From the NCBI GenBank assembly GCA_035551835.1, contig DASZMN010000032.1, forward strand, positions 30,374-94,373: a stretch of 64,000 nucleotides of DNA, given 5' to 3'. A program made the translations under genes and the position numbers. Position 1 is the first letter of the stretch; each line of letters opens with the position of its first letter. Below are positions 34,175-42,041 of this stretch, piece after piece. The notes under the pieces were generated by a model that worked only from the letters and a program-made list of their open reading frames with translations, had not been told where the DNA came from and searched no databases. This DNA comes from Bog-473 sp035551835 (GTDB taxonomy: Bacteria > Actinomycetota > Acidimicrobiia > Acidimicrobiales > RAAP-2).

Positions 34175-35169
34175 CAGTCGCGCAGGTCCTTCCCGGTGAG
34201 TCCGATGAACACCGTCTCGAGCGTGGGCTCGGTGACCGAGAGGTCGGCCAGGGAGAAGCCGGCGGCTTCTGCGGCCTCGACGACCCGCGGGACCAGGCGG
34301 TCGGCGCCACGGATCTGCAACTCGACTCCGTCCGCGACCGGCCGTGTGCGCGTCACGCCCTCGAGCTGCCTTTCGAAGCCGGCCGCGAGCTGGGTCGGAT
34401 CGCCCGCCGCCTTGACGGTCACGATGGTGTCGGCACCCACGCTGCGCTTGAGCTCCGTGGGTGTGTCGAGAGCGAGGATCTTGCCGTGGTCCATGATGGC
34501 CACGCGATCACACAGCTTGTCGGCCTCCTCCATGTAGTGGGTCGTCAACATGATCGTCTGACCGTCCGCGTTCAGGCCACCGAGGAGTTCCCACAGGGCC
34601 AGACGGCCCTGTGGGTCGAGACCGGCCGTCGGCTCGTCGAGGAAGAGGACGGCTGGGCGGTGGAAGATGGCCCGGGCCACCATCAGGCGTTGTGCCATGC
34701 CGCCCGAGAGCGCGTAGACCGAGGCTTTGGCGAAGCGGCTCAGTTGGAACCGCTCCAACAAGTCGTCGGCGGTCTGTCGGCACTCCTTTGCGCCCATCCC
34801 GAACAGACGTCCGTGGAAGTACAGGTTCTCCCAGGGCGTGAGCTGACGGTCGAGCGTGTTCTGCTGCGACACGACGCCGATGAGTTGTTTGACCAGCGTC
34901 GGTTGCCGCACGACATCGATGCCGCCCACGAACGCGCTCCCACCCGTGGGCACGACGCGCGTCGTGAGAACACCGACGGTGGTCGTCTTGCCGGCGCCGT
35001 TCGGGCCCAAGAGTCCGAAGACTTCCCCGGTCCCCACCTGAAGGTTCAGTCCGTCGACCGCTCGGAAATCCGTCCCGGGGTACGTCTTGGTGAGCTCGAC
35101 CGTCTCGATGATCGGCCTGGTGCCAGGCACGGCGCCATCGAGCGGGTTGGCGGTGGCAGTGGTCGTCAT
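34174..35169 (-). CDS. ABC transporter ATP-binding protein (DrrA-like)
   Basis: A 331-residue ATPase: Walker A GPNGAGKTTT near residue 60, Q-loop 'VVSQQNTLD', signature 'LSGGMAQRLMVARAI', Walker B LFLDEPTAGLDP and the switch His in 'MLTTHYMEEADKL'. The C-terminal ~90 residues contain the extra domain seen in DrrA-type exporters. It is the energy-supplying partner of the ABC-2 permease just downstream and lies 30 bases downstream of a PadR regulator gene, forming a three-gene exporter operon. Confidence 0.93.
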   Translation of the reverse strand: MTTTATANPLDGAVPGTRPIIETVELTKTYPGTDFRAVDGLNLQVGTGEVFGLLGPNGAGKTTTVGVLTTRVVPTGGSAFVGGIDVVRQPTLVKQLIGVVSQQNTLDRQLTPWENLYFHGRLFGMGAKECRQTADDLLERFQLSRFAKASVYALSGGMAQRLMVARAIFHRPAVLFLDEPTAGLDPQGRLALWELLGGLNADGQTIMLTTHYMEEADKLCDRVAIMDHGKILALDTPTELKRSVGADTIVTVKAAGDPTQLAAGFERQLEGVTRTRPVADGVELQIRGADRLVPRVVEAAEAAGFSLADLSVTEPTLETVFIGLTGKDLRD

Positions 35170-35199
35170 GGCGCTGCCAGCAGGGTACCGGCCCGCTCC

Positions 35200-35775
35200 T
35201 CAGTCCTCGGCCAGTATCTGGTACAGGTCCTTGCGCGCCTTTTGGATGATGGAGACGCCGCGCTCGATCTGCGCTGGTTCGCCGGCTCCGGCCAGTTGCT
35301 TGGCGGCGCTGGCCAACTGGCCGATCGCCTCGCGCATCGTCCGGATCTTGTCCTCGGCCTCGTCAGCCGCCTGCCAGGGCTGCTCGTTCTTCTCGGCCTC
35401 GGCGCGGCCGGCATCGGTCAGGGCGTAGGTCCGGCTGCCGTCGACATCGGACGACTGCACGAGACCTTCGTCCTCCAGCATCTGGAGGTGCGGGTAGACC
35501 GACCCCGGGCTCGGCCGCCAGAGGCCGCCGCTCATCTCTTCGAGCCGGCGCATGACCTCGTAGCCGTGGGCGGGTTCTTGGCGGAGGGCCAGCAGGATGG
35601 CGGTGCGAATCGCACCTCGCCGCATGCGGCGACCGCCGCCCCAGCCGCCCCGTCCGCCGCCCCAGCGCATGCCCGGGCCACGCATGGCGTGGGCGAAGAA
35701 GTGCTCGTGGTCCTGCTCTCGGTCCCCGTGGTGACCGTGTCGGTGCTCCTGATCGTGCTCGTGTGGGTGTGGCAT
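35200..35775 (-). CDS. PadR-family regulator with His-rich N-terminus
   Basis: A 191-residue repressor. Residues ~50-125 form the PadR winged helix: 'IRTAILLALRQEPAHGYEVMRRLEEMSGGLWRPSPGSVYPHLQMLEDEGLV' is near-consensus. The C-terminal helices give dimerisation. Ten of the first 29 residues are His, followed by a Gly/Arg/Trp-rich linker; this N-terminal extension is found in several actinobacterial PadR proteins and could bind metal, but no function is proven. As first gene of the exporter operon it probably represses itself and the ABC pair until a toxic ligand binds. Confidence 0.9.
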   Translation of the reverse strand: MPHPHEHDQEHRHGHHGDREQDHEHFFAHAMRGPGMRWGGGRGGWGGGRRMRRGAIRTAILLALRQEPAHGYEVMRRLEEMSGGLWRPSPGSVYPHLQMLEDEGLVQSSDVDGSRTYALTDAGRAEAEKNEQPWQAADEAEDKIRTMREAIGQLASAAKQLAGAGEPAQIERGVSIIQKARKDLYQILAED

Positions 35776-35812
35776 GTGATGTTTCTCCTGTTCGAAAGGT
35801 TGAGTGCTATCT

Positions 35813-35841
35813 CGTTATGTAACGTACCATAATGATATATC
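35813..35841. promoter_or_regulatory. AT-rich dyads upstream of the padR operon
   Basis: An inverted repeat CGTTA-TG-TAACG (35813-35824) and the perfect palindrome GATATATC (35834-35841) lie 38-66 bases before the padR start in an AT-rich patch. A possible minus-strand promoter, TTGCGA then 17 bases then TTACAT, runs across them. PadR operators are usually such AT-rich dyads over the promoter, so autoregulation is likely; which dyad binds is not determined. Confidence 0.5.
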
Positions 35842-35955
35842 GCAATATTTCACATCGTCCACCTGTTTGCAGAAGGTAGAAGCCGGTTGCTCGGAGTTGG
35901 TGCCCGCACCCAGGTGGGCGCAACGGCCGGTGGGGTGCTGCCCCAGGAGCCGAAA

Positions 35956-36612
35956 ATGGGATTATTCAGGTCGCACAAGTCACCCCTGGTCAGCCCGGAG
36001 CGAGCGCTGGCCGGGCGCGATGAGGCCATGGCCGTCACCGGGCCGCACCTGGTGCTGGGGACGAAGCTGACCCCTCCGTTCCCCGAAGGGTTGGAGCGGG
36101 CCGTCTTCGGAATGGGGTGTTTCTGGGGGGCCGAGCGGTTGTTCTGGTCGCTCCCGGGGGTGTACGCGACCGCCGTCGGCTACGCGGGCGGCCTCACGCC
36201 GAACCCCACGTATCGAGAGGTCTGCCGCGGCCGTACCGGGCACGCCGAGGTGGTCCTGGTCGTCTACGACCCCGTGGTCACCGCCTACGAGCAGCTGTTG
36301 CGCGTGTTCTTCGAGGGACACGACCCGACGCAGGGGATGCGCCAGGGCAACGACGTCGGCACGCAGTACCGCTCTGCGATCTACACGACCACGCCCGAGC
36401 AGGCCTCGGTCGCCCAAGCGGTCGCCGCGCAATTCGGCCGGTCGCTCCGGGACGCCGGATACGGCGCGCTCAGCACCGAGATCAGGCCGGCCGGCGCGTT
36501 CTACTACGCCGAGCCGTACCACCAGCAGTACCTCGAGGCCAACCCCTCGGGGTACTGCGGACTCGGTGGCACGGGGGTCTCGTGCCCGGTCGGGCTGGCT
36601 GACGCCAACTGA
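35956..36612 (+). CDS. msrA: Peptide methionine sulfoxide reductase A
   Basis: A 218-residue MsrA. The catalytic motif GMGCFWGAE places the nucleophile at Cys55; 'GYAGG' and 'GHAEVV' follow, 'FFEGHDPTQGMRQGNDVGTQYRSAIY' is the substrate pocket, and the C-terminal 'GYCGLGGTGVSCP' carries two resolving Cys residues, so it is a three-Cys, thioredoxin-recycled type. ATG 35956 with CAGGAGC upstream is preferred over the earlier frame extension. It repairs oxidised methionine. It stands alone between the padR operon and an SDR gene. Confidence 0.95.
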   Translation: MGLFRSHKSPLVSPERALAGRDEAMAVTGPHLVLGTKLTPPFPEGLERAVFGMGCFWGAERLFWSLPGVYATAVGYAGGLTPNPTYREVCRGRTGHAEVVLVVYDPVVTAYEQLLRVFFEGHDPTQGMRQGNDVGTQYRSAIYTTTPEQASVAQAVAAQFGRSLRDAGYGALSTEIRPAGAFYYAEPYHQQYLEANPSGYCGLGGTGVSCPVGLADAN

Positions 36613-36646
36613 ACGAGATGCAGCGCGTCGCCTCCACGGCCCGGGC

Positions 36647-37489
36647 TCAACGCAGTCGGATGACGTTGCCCGTCACGAGCGCTGCGGCGTCGGACGCCAG
36701 ATAGGCGATCACCTCGGCCACCTCCTTGGGCGTGGCCACCCGGCGCCCGGCGGAGCGTGTGGCGGACGCGGTCTGCGGGTTGATCCAGCCCGTGTCCGTG
36801 ACCGGCGGGTGCACCATGTTGGCGGTGACGCCGTAGCGGGCGAGCTCGGTCGCCGCGCTCAACGTGAAGTTCACCTGGGCCTCCTTGGCCGCGCCGTAGG
36901 AGACCTCCTCGGGGAAGCCGTCTCGCTCGCCCGAGGTCAGGCCCACGATGCGGCCCCACCGGCCATGTCGGACGATGTGCCGACGGGCGAACTCGGCGAT
37001 CAGCAGCGCCGCCGCCCGCGCGTCCACGGAGAACACCTGGTCCAACGAGCGCGCCGTCACGGGATTCTGGGCGTGGCCGAAGCGGTCCGTCGCTTTCGGC
37101 ACGAAGGTGTCGCCGATCCAGCCCGACGCGTTGTTCACGAGGATCTGTACCGGACCGAGCTGTTGCTCCGCGGCATCGAAGACGAGGGGAATCGAGTCAG
37201 CATCCGACAGGTCAGCCTCCATCACGGCGGCCAGGCCGCCGGCGGCCCGGATTGCCTCCACCACGAAATCGGCCCGGGCCATGCGGGTCGCCCGGTAGGC
37301 CGCTGGCAGGGAGGGATCCTCGAGCCCGCCCAGCTGGTCGCTGCGGAAGTAGGTGCAGAGGACCGCCGCGCCCCGCGCCGCGAGCGCCTTGGCCGTCGCA
37401 GCGCCGATGCCGTGATTCGCCCCGGTGACGAGGGCCACCCGGCGTCCCCCCGCTCCCTCCCCGCCCGGTTCGCCCGTTCCCGTCGTCAC
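36647..37489 (-). CDS. SDR oxidoreductase
   Basis: A 280-residue SDR with TGANHGIG as Rossmann motif, NNAS in place of NNAG, and catalytic SYG...YGAAKEAQ. There is an insertion after strand 2 (residues ~47-70, including 'DPSLPAAYRATRMA') that most SDRs lack. The Asn-His in the cofactor loop and 'HPPVTDTGWI' after the active site recall 3-ketoacyl-ACP-reductase-like proteins of actinobacteria. GTG start, no clear ribosome site; the leader is occupied by CTCAG repeats. Probably co-transcribed after the nitronate monooxygenase. Confidence 0.85.
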   Translation of the reverse strand: MTTGTGEPGGEGAGGRRVALVTGANHGIGAATAKALAARGAAVLCTYFRSDQLGGLEDPSLPAAYRATRMARADFVVEAIRAAGGLAAVMEADLSDADSIPLVFDAAEQQLGPVQILVNNASGWIGDTFVPKATDRFGHAQNPVTARSLDQVFSVDARAAALLIAEFARRHIVRHGRWGRIVGLTSGERDGFPEEVSYGAAKEAQVNFTLSAATELARYGVTANMVHPPVTDTGWINPQTASATRSAGRRVATPKEVAEVIAYLASDAAALVTGNVIRLR

Positions 37490-37505
37490 GTCGTTGCGCG
37501 AGGAG

Positions 37506-37530
37506 CTCAGCTCAGCTCAGCTCAGCGCAG
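37506..37530. repeat. Pentamer repeat (CTCAG x4, then CGCAG) across a stop codon
   Basis: Four perfect CTCAG units and a fifth degenerate one span the stop codon of the nitronate monooxygenase gene (37522-37524) and the leader of the following SDR. The unit is 5 bases, so slippage would shift frame only past the stop and mainly change spacing to the SDR start. Confidence 0.85.
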
Positions 37531-38487
37531 CGCGGCCATGCGATCGAGCACGGCCTCTGCTTCCGTCACGAAGCGCTGGACCAGTTCGCCGGCGGGAACG
37601 AGCTCGGTGATCGCGCCGACGCCCTGGCCGGCCGGATAGCACTCCTTGTCCACGTCGACGCCCCCGCTGAAGGAGTCGCCGCCGAGGTGCATGGCGCCGT
37701 TGCCGTAAGACACGGCGAGCTGCTCGGGGAACTTCTTGAGGTCCTCGGGATGCGCGGCGTAGTAGTCGGTGTAGTCGTTACGGACGACGCGCATCGTCTT
37801 GCCCGAGTACGCCCGGCTCACCGTGGTCTGGTCCTCGCGGCTCGTGAGGAGCTTGTCCTTGTAGCCCAGCACGCCTCGGGCCTCGGGCGTCGCAATGAAA
37901 CGCGTCCCGATCCAGACGCCGTCCGCTCCGAGCGCGAGGGCGGCGGCGAGCCCGCGGCCGTCGAAGATGCCCCCGGCGGCGACGACGGGGACGCGCGCGC
38001 CGACGGCATCTACGATCTGGGGGACAAGGGGGAACGACGCGACCTGGCCGGTGTGCCCGCCCGCCTCGGTGCCTTGTGCCACGACGAGGTCACAGCCCGC
38101 CTCCACGGCGCGCACCGCGTGGTCGACCTTGCCACACATGCTCACGACGACGAGGCCGTGCTGGTGGCAGAGGTCCACCACCTCGGTCGGCACGCCAAGG
38201 CCGGCGACGAAGGCGGAGGCCCCACCCTCGATGACCATCTTGACCTGCTCGGTCATGCCGCCCGGCATGGCGGTGAGCAGGTCGACCCCGAACGGCTTGT
38301 CGGTGGCGGCCCGCACCGCCGCCATCTCTTCGACCATCTTCTCGCTGCCCATGGTGGACGCGCCGAGGCAACCGAATCCGCCCGCGGCAGAGACGGCCGC
38401 GGCGAGGGCCGAGTACGAGACGCCCCCCATGCCGGCCAGCATGACGGGGTGCTCGATCCCGAGCAGTTCGGTGAGTCGGGTACGCAT
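37522..38487 (-). CDS. Nitronate monooxygenase / FMN-dependent TIM-barrel enzyme
   Basis: A 321-residue family member starting 'MRTRLTELLGIEHPVMLAGMGGVSYSALAAAVSAAGGFGCLG', which is near-consensus. 'VVAQGTEAGGHTG' carries the active-site His, and 'VPVVAAGGIFDGRGLAAALALGADGVWIGTRFIATPEA' the phosphate-binding region. It is closer to the classic 2-nitropropane dioxygenase/enoyl-reductase-like form than the paralogue at 10058. Some relatives act in fatty-acid or alkyl-chain metabolism, so nitronate need not be the real substrate. First gene of a two-gene operon with the SDR. Confidence 0.9.
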   Translation of the reverse strand: MRTRLTELLGIEHPVMLAGMGGVSYSALAAAVSAAGGFGCLGASTMGSEKMVEEMAAVRAATDKPFGVDLLTAMPGGMTEQVKMVIEGGASAFVAGLGVPTEVVDLCHQHGLVVVSMCGKVDHAVRAVEAGCDLVVAQGTEAGGHTGQVASFPLVPQIVDAVGARVPVVAAGGIFDGRGLAAALALGADGVWIGTRFIATPEARGVLGYKDKLLTSREDQTTVSRAYSGKTMRVVRNDYTDYYAAHPEDLKKFPEQLAVSYGNGAMHLGGDSFSGGVDVDKECYPAGQGVGAITELVPAGELVQRFVTEAEAVLDRMAALR

Positions 38488-38638
38488 GAATCCTGGGCCT
38501 TCCTGGGTCTGCCGGTGCGGCCACGCGCCACATCCGCCGCGGCGACCGTAGCGCGGTGGCGCGGGTGCTCCGGTGGTGCGGCCGCAGCGATCGCCGCAGT
38601 GACGGTTCCGGCGGAACGGGGCGGGGAGCCGCCCATGG

Positions 38639-38668
38639 TTGCAATTTCGACCGAGGCGTTCCTACTCT
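38639..38668 (+). promoter_or_regulatory. Promoter of the MFS exporter gene
   Basis: TTGCAA (38639-38644), an 18-base spacer and TACTCT (38663-38668). Initiation near 38675-38678 would give a ~25-base leader with GGAGAGG (38690-38696) placed 5 bases before GTG 38702, or a leaderless start at GTG 38678 in the same frame. Confidence 0.5.
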
Positions 38669-38701
38669 GAGCCGATCGTGGCAGACGTCGGAGAGGTTGG
38701 T

Positions 38702-40786
38702 GTGAGCGTCGACGCGACACCTCCCGTGGCCGAGCGGATCACCGGTCGCCGACTGTGGCTGATCCTCGGCGCCCTCCTGCTCGGCATGCTGTTGGCCGCG
38801 CTCGACCAGACGATCGTGTCGACGGCGCTGCCGACGATCGTCGGCGACCTGCACGGTGGCTCGCACCTGGCGTGGGTCGTCACGGCCTACCTCCTCTCGT
38901 CGACCGTGTCCACGCCGTTGTGGGGCAAGCTCGGCGACCAGTACGGGCGCAAGATCTTCTTCCAGGCTTCGATCGTGATCTTCGTGATCGGCTCGGCGCT
39001 GTGCGGCCTCAGCCACACCATGACCGAGCTCATCGCCTTCCGCGCGCTGCAGGGTCTCGGCGGCGGCGGCCTGATGGTGGGTGCGCAAACCATCATCGGC
39101 GACGTCGTCTCGCCGCGCGAGCGGGGTCGGTACATGGGCCTGTTCGGCGCCATGTTCGCCATGGCGACGGTGATCGGGCCGCTCATCGGCGGCCTGTGTG
39201 TGACCTACCTGTCGTGGCGCTGGGTCTTCTACATCAACCTCCCGCTCGGCATCCTGGCGCTCTTCGTCACGGGGGCGGTGTTGCCGGGGCATCTGCGCAA
39301 GGTGCGCCACGCCATCGACTACGCCGGGACGCTGTTGCTGGCGGGGTCGGCGACGTCCCTCATCATCTTCGCCAGCCTGGGCGGGATCTCGTGGGCCTGG
39401 GGTTCGGTGCCGAGCATCTTCACCGCGGGGCTCGGCGTCGTGCTGGCCGTCGTCTTCGTCGTCGCCGAGCACTACGCCGCCGAGCCGGTCATCCCGCTCC
39501 AGCTGTTCAAGGTGCGCGTCTTCAACGCGGCCAGTGCCATCGGGTTCGTCATGGGCTTCGCCATGTTCGGCGCCCTGACCTTCCTCCCGCTGTTCCTCCA
39601 GAACGTCAAGGGCGTCAGCCCGACGGTGTCGGGCCTGCGGATTCTGCCGCTCATGCTCGGGATGCTCGGCGCCTCGGTGACCTCGGGTCGACTGGTGACC
39701 CGCTGGGGCCGCTACCGCGTCTTCCCCATCGTCGGCTCGGCGCTCTTGACGCTGGGCGCCTACCTGCTGTCCTACATCGACGCCTCGATGAACGCCTGGC
39801 TCCTCGCCTTCTACATGTTCATCTTCGGCGTCGGCATGGGCCTGATCATGCAGGTGCTCGTCGTTGCGGTGCAGAACGCGGTGTCCTACGACCAGCTCGG
39901 CGTGGCGACGAGCTCGGCCACCTTCTTCCGCATGATCGGAGGTTCCTTCGGCACGGCGGTCTTCGGGGCGATCTACGCCATCGTCTTCAACCGCACGTTC
40001 GCGCCCACCCTGGCCAAGGTGCCCGCGTCCGTGCTCCGCTCGTTCAATCCCCAGGCGCTCGACCCGGCATTGTTGAACAAGCTGAAGTCGACGGCGGCAG
40101 GGCTCGCCTTCTTCAACAAGTACATCGACGCGGTGACGCACTCTGTGCAGACCGTCTTCCTCGTGGCCGTGCCCATCTCGTTCTTCGCGTTCTTGTTGAG
40201 CTTCCTGTTGCCCGAGGTGCCACTGCGCCGGACGGTCGAGACGGTCGACACCGGGGAGGTCCACGGGGCGATGCAGGCGCGGTCGTCGCTCCAGGAGATC
40301 GAGCTGGCGCTCCAGCGCATGTCGGCCCGGGAGAACCGCGCCGAGCTCTACGACACGTTGGCCCAGCGCGCCCGGGTCGACCTACCGCCGCGGGCAGTCT
40401 GGCTGCTCTACCGGCTGGCCGACCGGCCCGCCTGCACGGTGGACGAGGTCGCCGAGCATCTGCACGTCGATCCGTCCGTGATCGAGCCGGGGGTGGAGGG
40501 CCTGGTGACGGCGGGGATGATCGAGGAGCACCGTCGCGGTGCGGAGTGCGACCTCCATCTGACGTCCGCCGGTTCGCTCGCGCTGCAACGCCTGACCGAG
40601 GCGCGGCGCAACGGGCTGACCGAGCTGCTCGAGGGGTGGAACCCCGAGGAGCATCCCGAGGTCGTCGAGCTGGTGAAGCAGCTGGCGCACTCCTTGCTGG
40701 CCGACGACGAGCGGCTGATCGCCGATGCCATGGCGCGTGAGCCCGCCGGTGCGGGCGCCGCCGGCGGTGGGGCAGCGACGGAGTAG
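38702..40786 (+). CDS. DHA2-type MFS exporter fused to a C-terminal MarR-like winged helix
   Basis: A 694-residue protein. Residues ~1-500 are a 14-helix DHA2 drug exporter: 'LLAALDQTIVSTALPTIVGDL' is motif D1, 'LGDQYGRKIFF' motif A, 'LGGGGLMVGAQTIIGDVVSPRERGRYMG' motif B, and motif C follows in 'GPLIGGL'. After the last helix, residues ~525-660 hold a soluble region with 'RAVWLLYRLADRPACTVDEVAEHLHVDPSVIEPGVEGLVTAGMIEEH', a MarR-like winged helix, and 'LTSAGSLALQRL'. The fusion puts a DNA- or ligand-binding module on the inner face of a transporter. GTG 38702 is favoured by its GGAGAGG. Confidence 0.88.
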   Translation: MSVDATPPVAERITGRRLWLILGALLLGMLLAALDQTIVSTALPTIVGDLHGGSHLAWVVTAYLLSSTVSTPLWGKLGDQYGRKIFFQASIVIFVIGSALCGLSHTMTELIAFRALQGLGGGGLMVGAQTIIGDVVSPRERGRYMGLFGAMFAMATVIGPLIGGLCVTYLSWRWVFYINLPLGILALFVTGAVLPGHLRKVRHAIDYAGTLLLAGSATSLIIFASLGGISWAWGSVPSIFTAGLGVVLAVVFVVAEHYAAEPVIPLQLFKVRVFNAASAIGFVMGFAMFGALTFLPLFLQNVKGVSPTVSGLRILPLMLGMLGASVTSGRLVTRWGRYRVFPIVGSALLTLGAYLLSYIDASMNAWLLAFYMFIFGVGMGLIMQVLVVAVQNAVSYDQLGVATSSATFFRMIGGSFGTAVFGAIYAIVFNRTFAPTLAKVPASVLRSFNPQALDPALLNKLKSTAAGLAFFNKYIDAVTHSVQTVFLVAVPISFFAFLLSFLLPEVPLRRTVETVDTGEVHGAMQARSSLQEIELALQRMSARENRAELYDTLAQRARVDLPPRAVWLLYRLADRPACTVDEVAEHLHVDPSVIEPGVEGLVTAGMIEEHRRGAECDLHLTSAGSLALQRLTEARRNGLTELLEGWNPEEHPEVVELVKQLAHSLLADDERLIADAMAREPAGAGAAGGGAATE

Positions 40787-40801
40787 TGACGGAGTAGCCG
40801 C

Positions 40802-41812
40802 TCAGCTGGACGTGCACGAGGCCCGGAGCATGGCGCGGGCCTCCGGTCCGGCGCCGATGGCGTCGAGCCCGATGAGTGCGGCGCCGAGGACCGGCGGAGC
40901 TTGGAGCCGGATGAGCTCGGCGCTCGGTGCGACGGCGTGGATGCCCTCGTCGAGACGACGGTGGAACCGCTCGTCGCGCGTGTCGAAGACACCACCTCCG
41001 AGCACGACCTCGACCGGCTCGCGCTCGACGCCGAGGCGCTGCACGGCGGCACGGACGAAGGTCACGATCTCGTCGGCGAGTTGGTCGGCCGCCTCCCGGG
41101 CGGGCGCGTCGCCGTCCGCGGCAGCGTCGAGGAGGACCTCGGCCAGGGCGAAGAGGCGCTCGCGCGCCATGGCGCCGGTGTGCACAGCGGTCAGCACGGC
41201 CTCGGCGTCGGTCTGGCCGAGGTGGGCCGGGACCGTCCGGCTGAGGATGGTCGGGGCGCCGCGGCCATCGTTGGCCCGTATGGCAAGGCCGAGCGCCCGC
41301 ACGCCGAGCCAGGCGCCTCCGGCGGCGAAGTCCCCGGACAGCTCCTCGAGGGCGGGAAACCGCACGACGGACCCATCGGGCCCGACCCCGGCGCAATTCA
41401 GGCCGGTGCCGCACACGACGCCGACGCCCCAGTCCTTCGTGGTGCCCGCCCGGGACACCGCGAACGTGTCGTTGCGGACGATCGCCTGCGTCGTCCATGC
41501 GTTCGCGGCGATCGCACGAGTCATCATGTCGTCGTCGGCCGGCAGGTCGACGCCGGCGAGGCAGTAGACGCCGGTGGAGCACAACGGGCGGGGGAGGGGC
41601 GCGACGTCGAGGCTGGCGGCACGGGCGACGGCGACCACCGCCTCCTCGAGCCTCGCGAGCGCGCCGTTCACGCCGAGGCGTTGGTGGTTGCTCGGCCCGA
41701 CCCGGGCGCGCCCCAACAGCGCGCCGTCGCGCGAGACAAGGATGACGTCCGTCTTGGTGCTGCCGCCGTCGATCGCCAGCACGGCCGGCTCAACGGGGGA
41801 GTGGCCGGACAC
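40802..41812 (-). CDS. BadF/BadG/NAGK-type ATPase (N-acetylglucosamine kinase-like)
   Basis: A 336-residue actin-fold kinase. 'LAIDGGSTKTDVILV' is the phosphate-1 loop, 'GVGVVCGTGLNCAGVGPDG' the phosphate-2 loop, 'LEELSGDFAAGGAWLG' a conserved link with the catalytic-type Asp, and 'VEVVLGGGVF' the adenosine motif. This is the eukaryotic NAGK/BadF-like branch rather than ROK, and probably phosphorylates an amino sugar from cell-wall turnover. It starts with GTG at 41812, six bases from a TAACAT -10 box and with no ribosome site. Confidence 0.88.
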   Translation of the reverse strand: MSGHSPVEPAVLAIDGGSTKTDVILVSRDGALLGRARVGPSNHQRLGVNGALARLEEAVVAVARAASLDVAPLPRPLCSTGVYCLAGVDLPADDDMMTRAIAANAWTTQAIVRNDTFAVSRAGTTKDWGVGVVCGTGLNCAGVGPDGSVVRFPALEELSGDFAAGGAWLGVRALGLAIRANDGRGAPTILSRTVPAHLGQTDAEAVLTAVHTGAMARERLFALAEVLLDAAADGDAPAREAADQLADEIVTFVRAAVQRLGVEREPVEVVLGGGVFDTRDERFHRRLDEGIHAVAPSAELIRLQAPPVLGAALIGLDAIGAGPEARAMLRASCTSS

Positions 41813-41818
41813 GCTCGG

Positions 41819-41824
41819 ATGTTA
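41819..41824 (-). promoter_or_regulatory. -10 box of the NAGK-like kinase gene
   Basis: TAACAT on the minus strand, 6 bases before the GTG start, with no Shine-Dalgarno sequence in between: a predicted leaderless start. The -35 region is not close to consensus. Confidence 0.45.
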
Positions 41825-41936
41825 CGTTGCGGCCCGTGGGGATCTGGGTGGCTCGTGGTCCGCTGGTCGCTCGTGTCGGTGCCGAGATTCACTGGTGTGC
41901 CGGGAAGCCTGATCGGCGAAGCAAGACGACGCTGCC

Positions 41937-42041
41937 ATGACCGACCCCATCCGCACCCGCGCCCGCGTCGTAGATCTACATCCCGATCGTCGTGGCGCGC
42001 ATGGGCCTGTCGCGTCTTCCTGCGGGTCGGAGGGCACGTGA
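41937..42041 (+). CDS. Possible 34-residue leader ORF coupled to the DUF2254 gene
   Basis: An ATG at 41937 opens a frame of 34 codons whose TGA (42039-42041) overlaps the GTG start of the DUF2254 gene by GTGA. It starts MTDPIRTRARVVD and is basic, with no membrane helix. No strong ribosome site precedes its ATG. Contains the 10-bp palindrome GTAGATCTAC (41970-41979). Real translation is uncertain; the overlap geometry is the only support. Confidence 0.35.
   Translation: MTDPIRTRARVVDLHPDRRGAHGPVASSCGSEGT

Noticed and set aside
38090..40264. 724-codon minus-strand frame opposite the MFS exporter
   Set aside because: Composition is His/Arg/Glu-rich without motifs, and the plus strand encodes clear MFS motifs.
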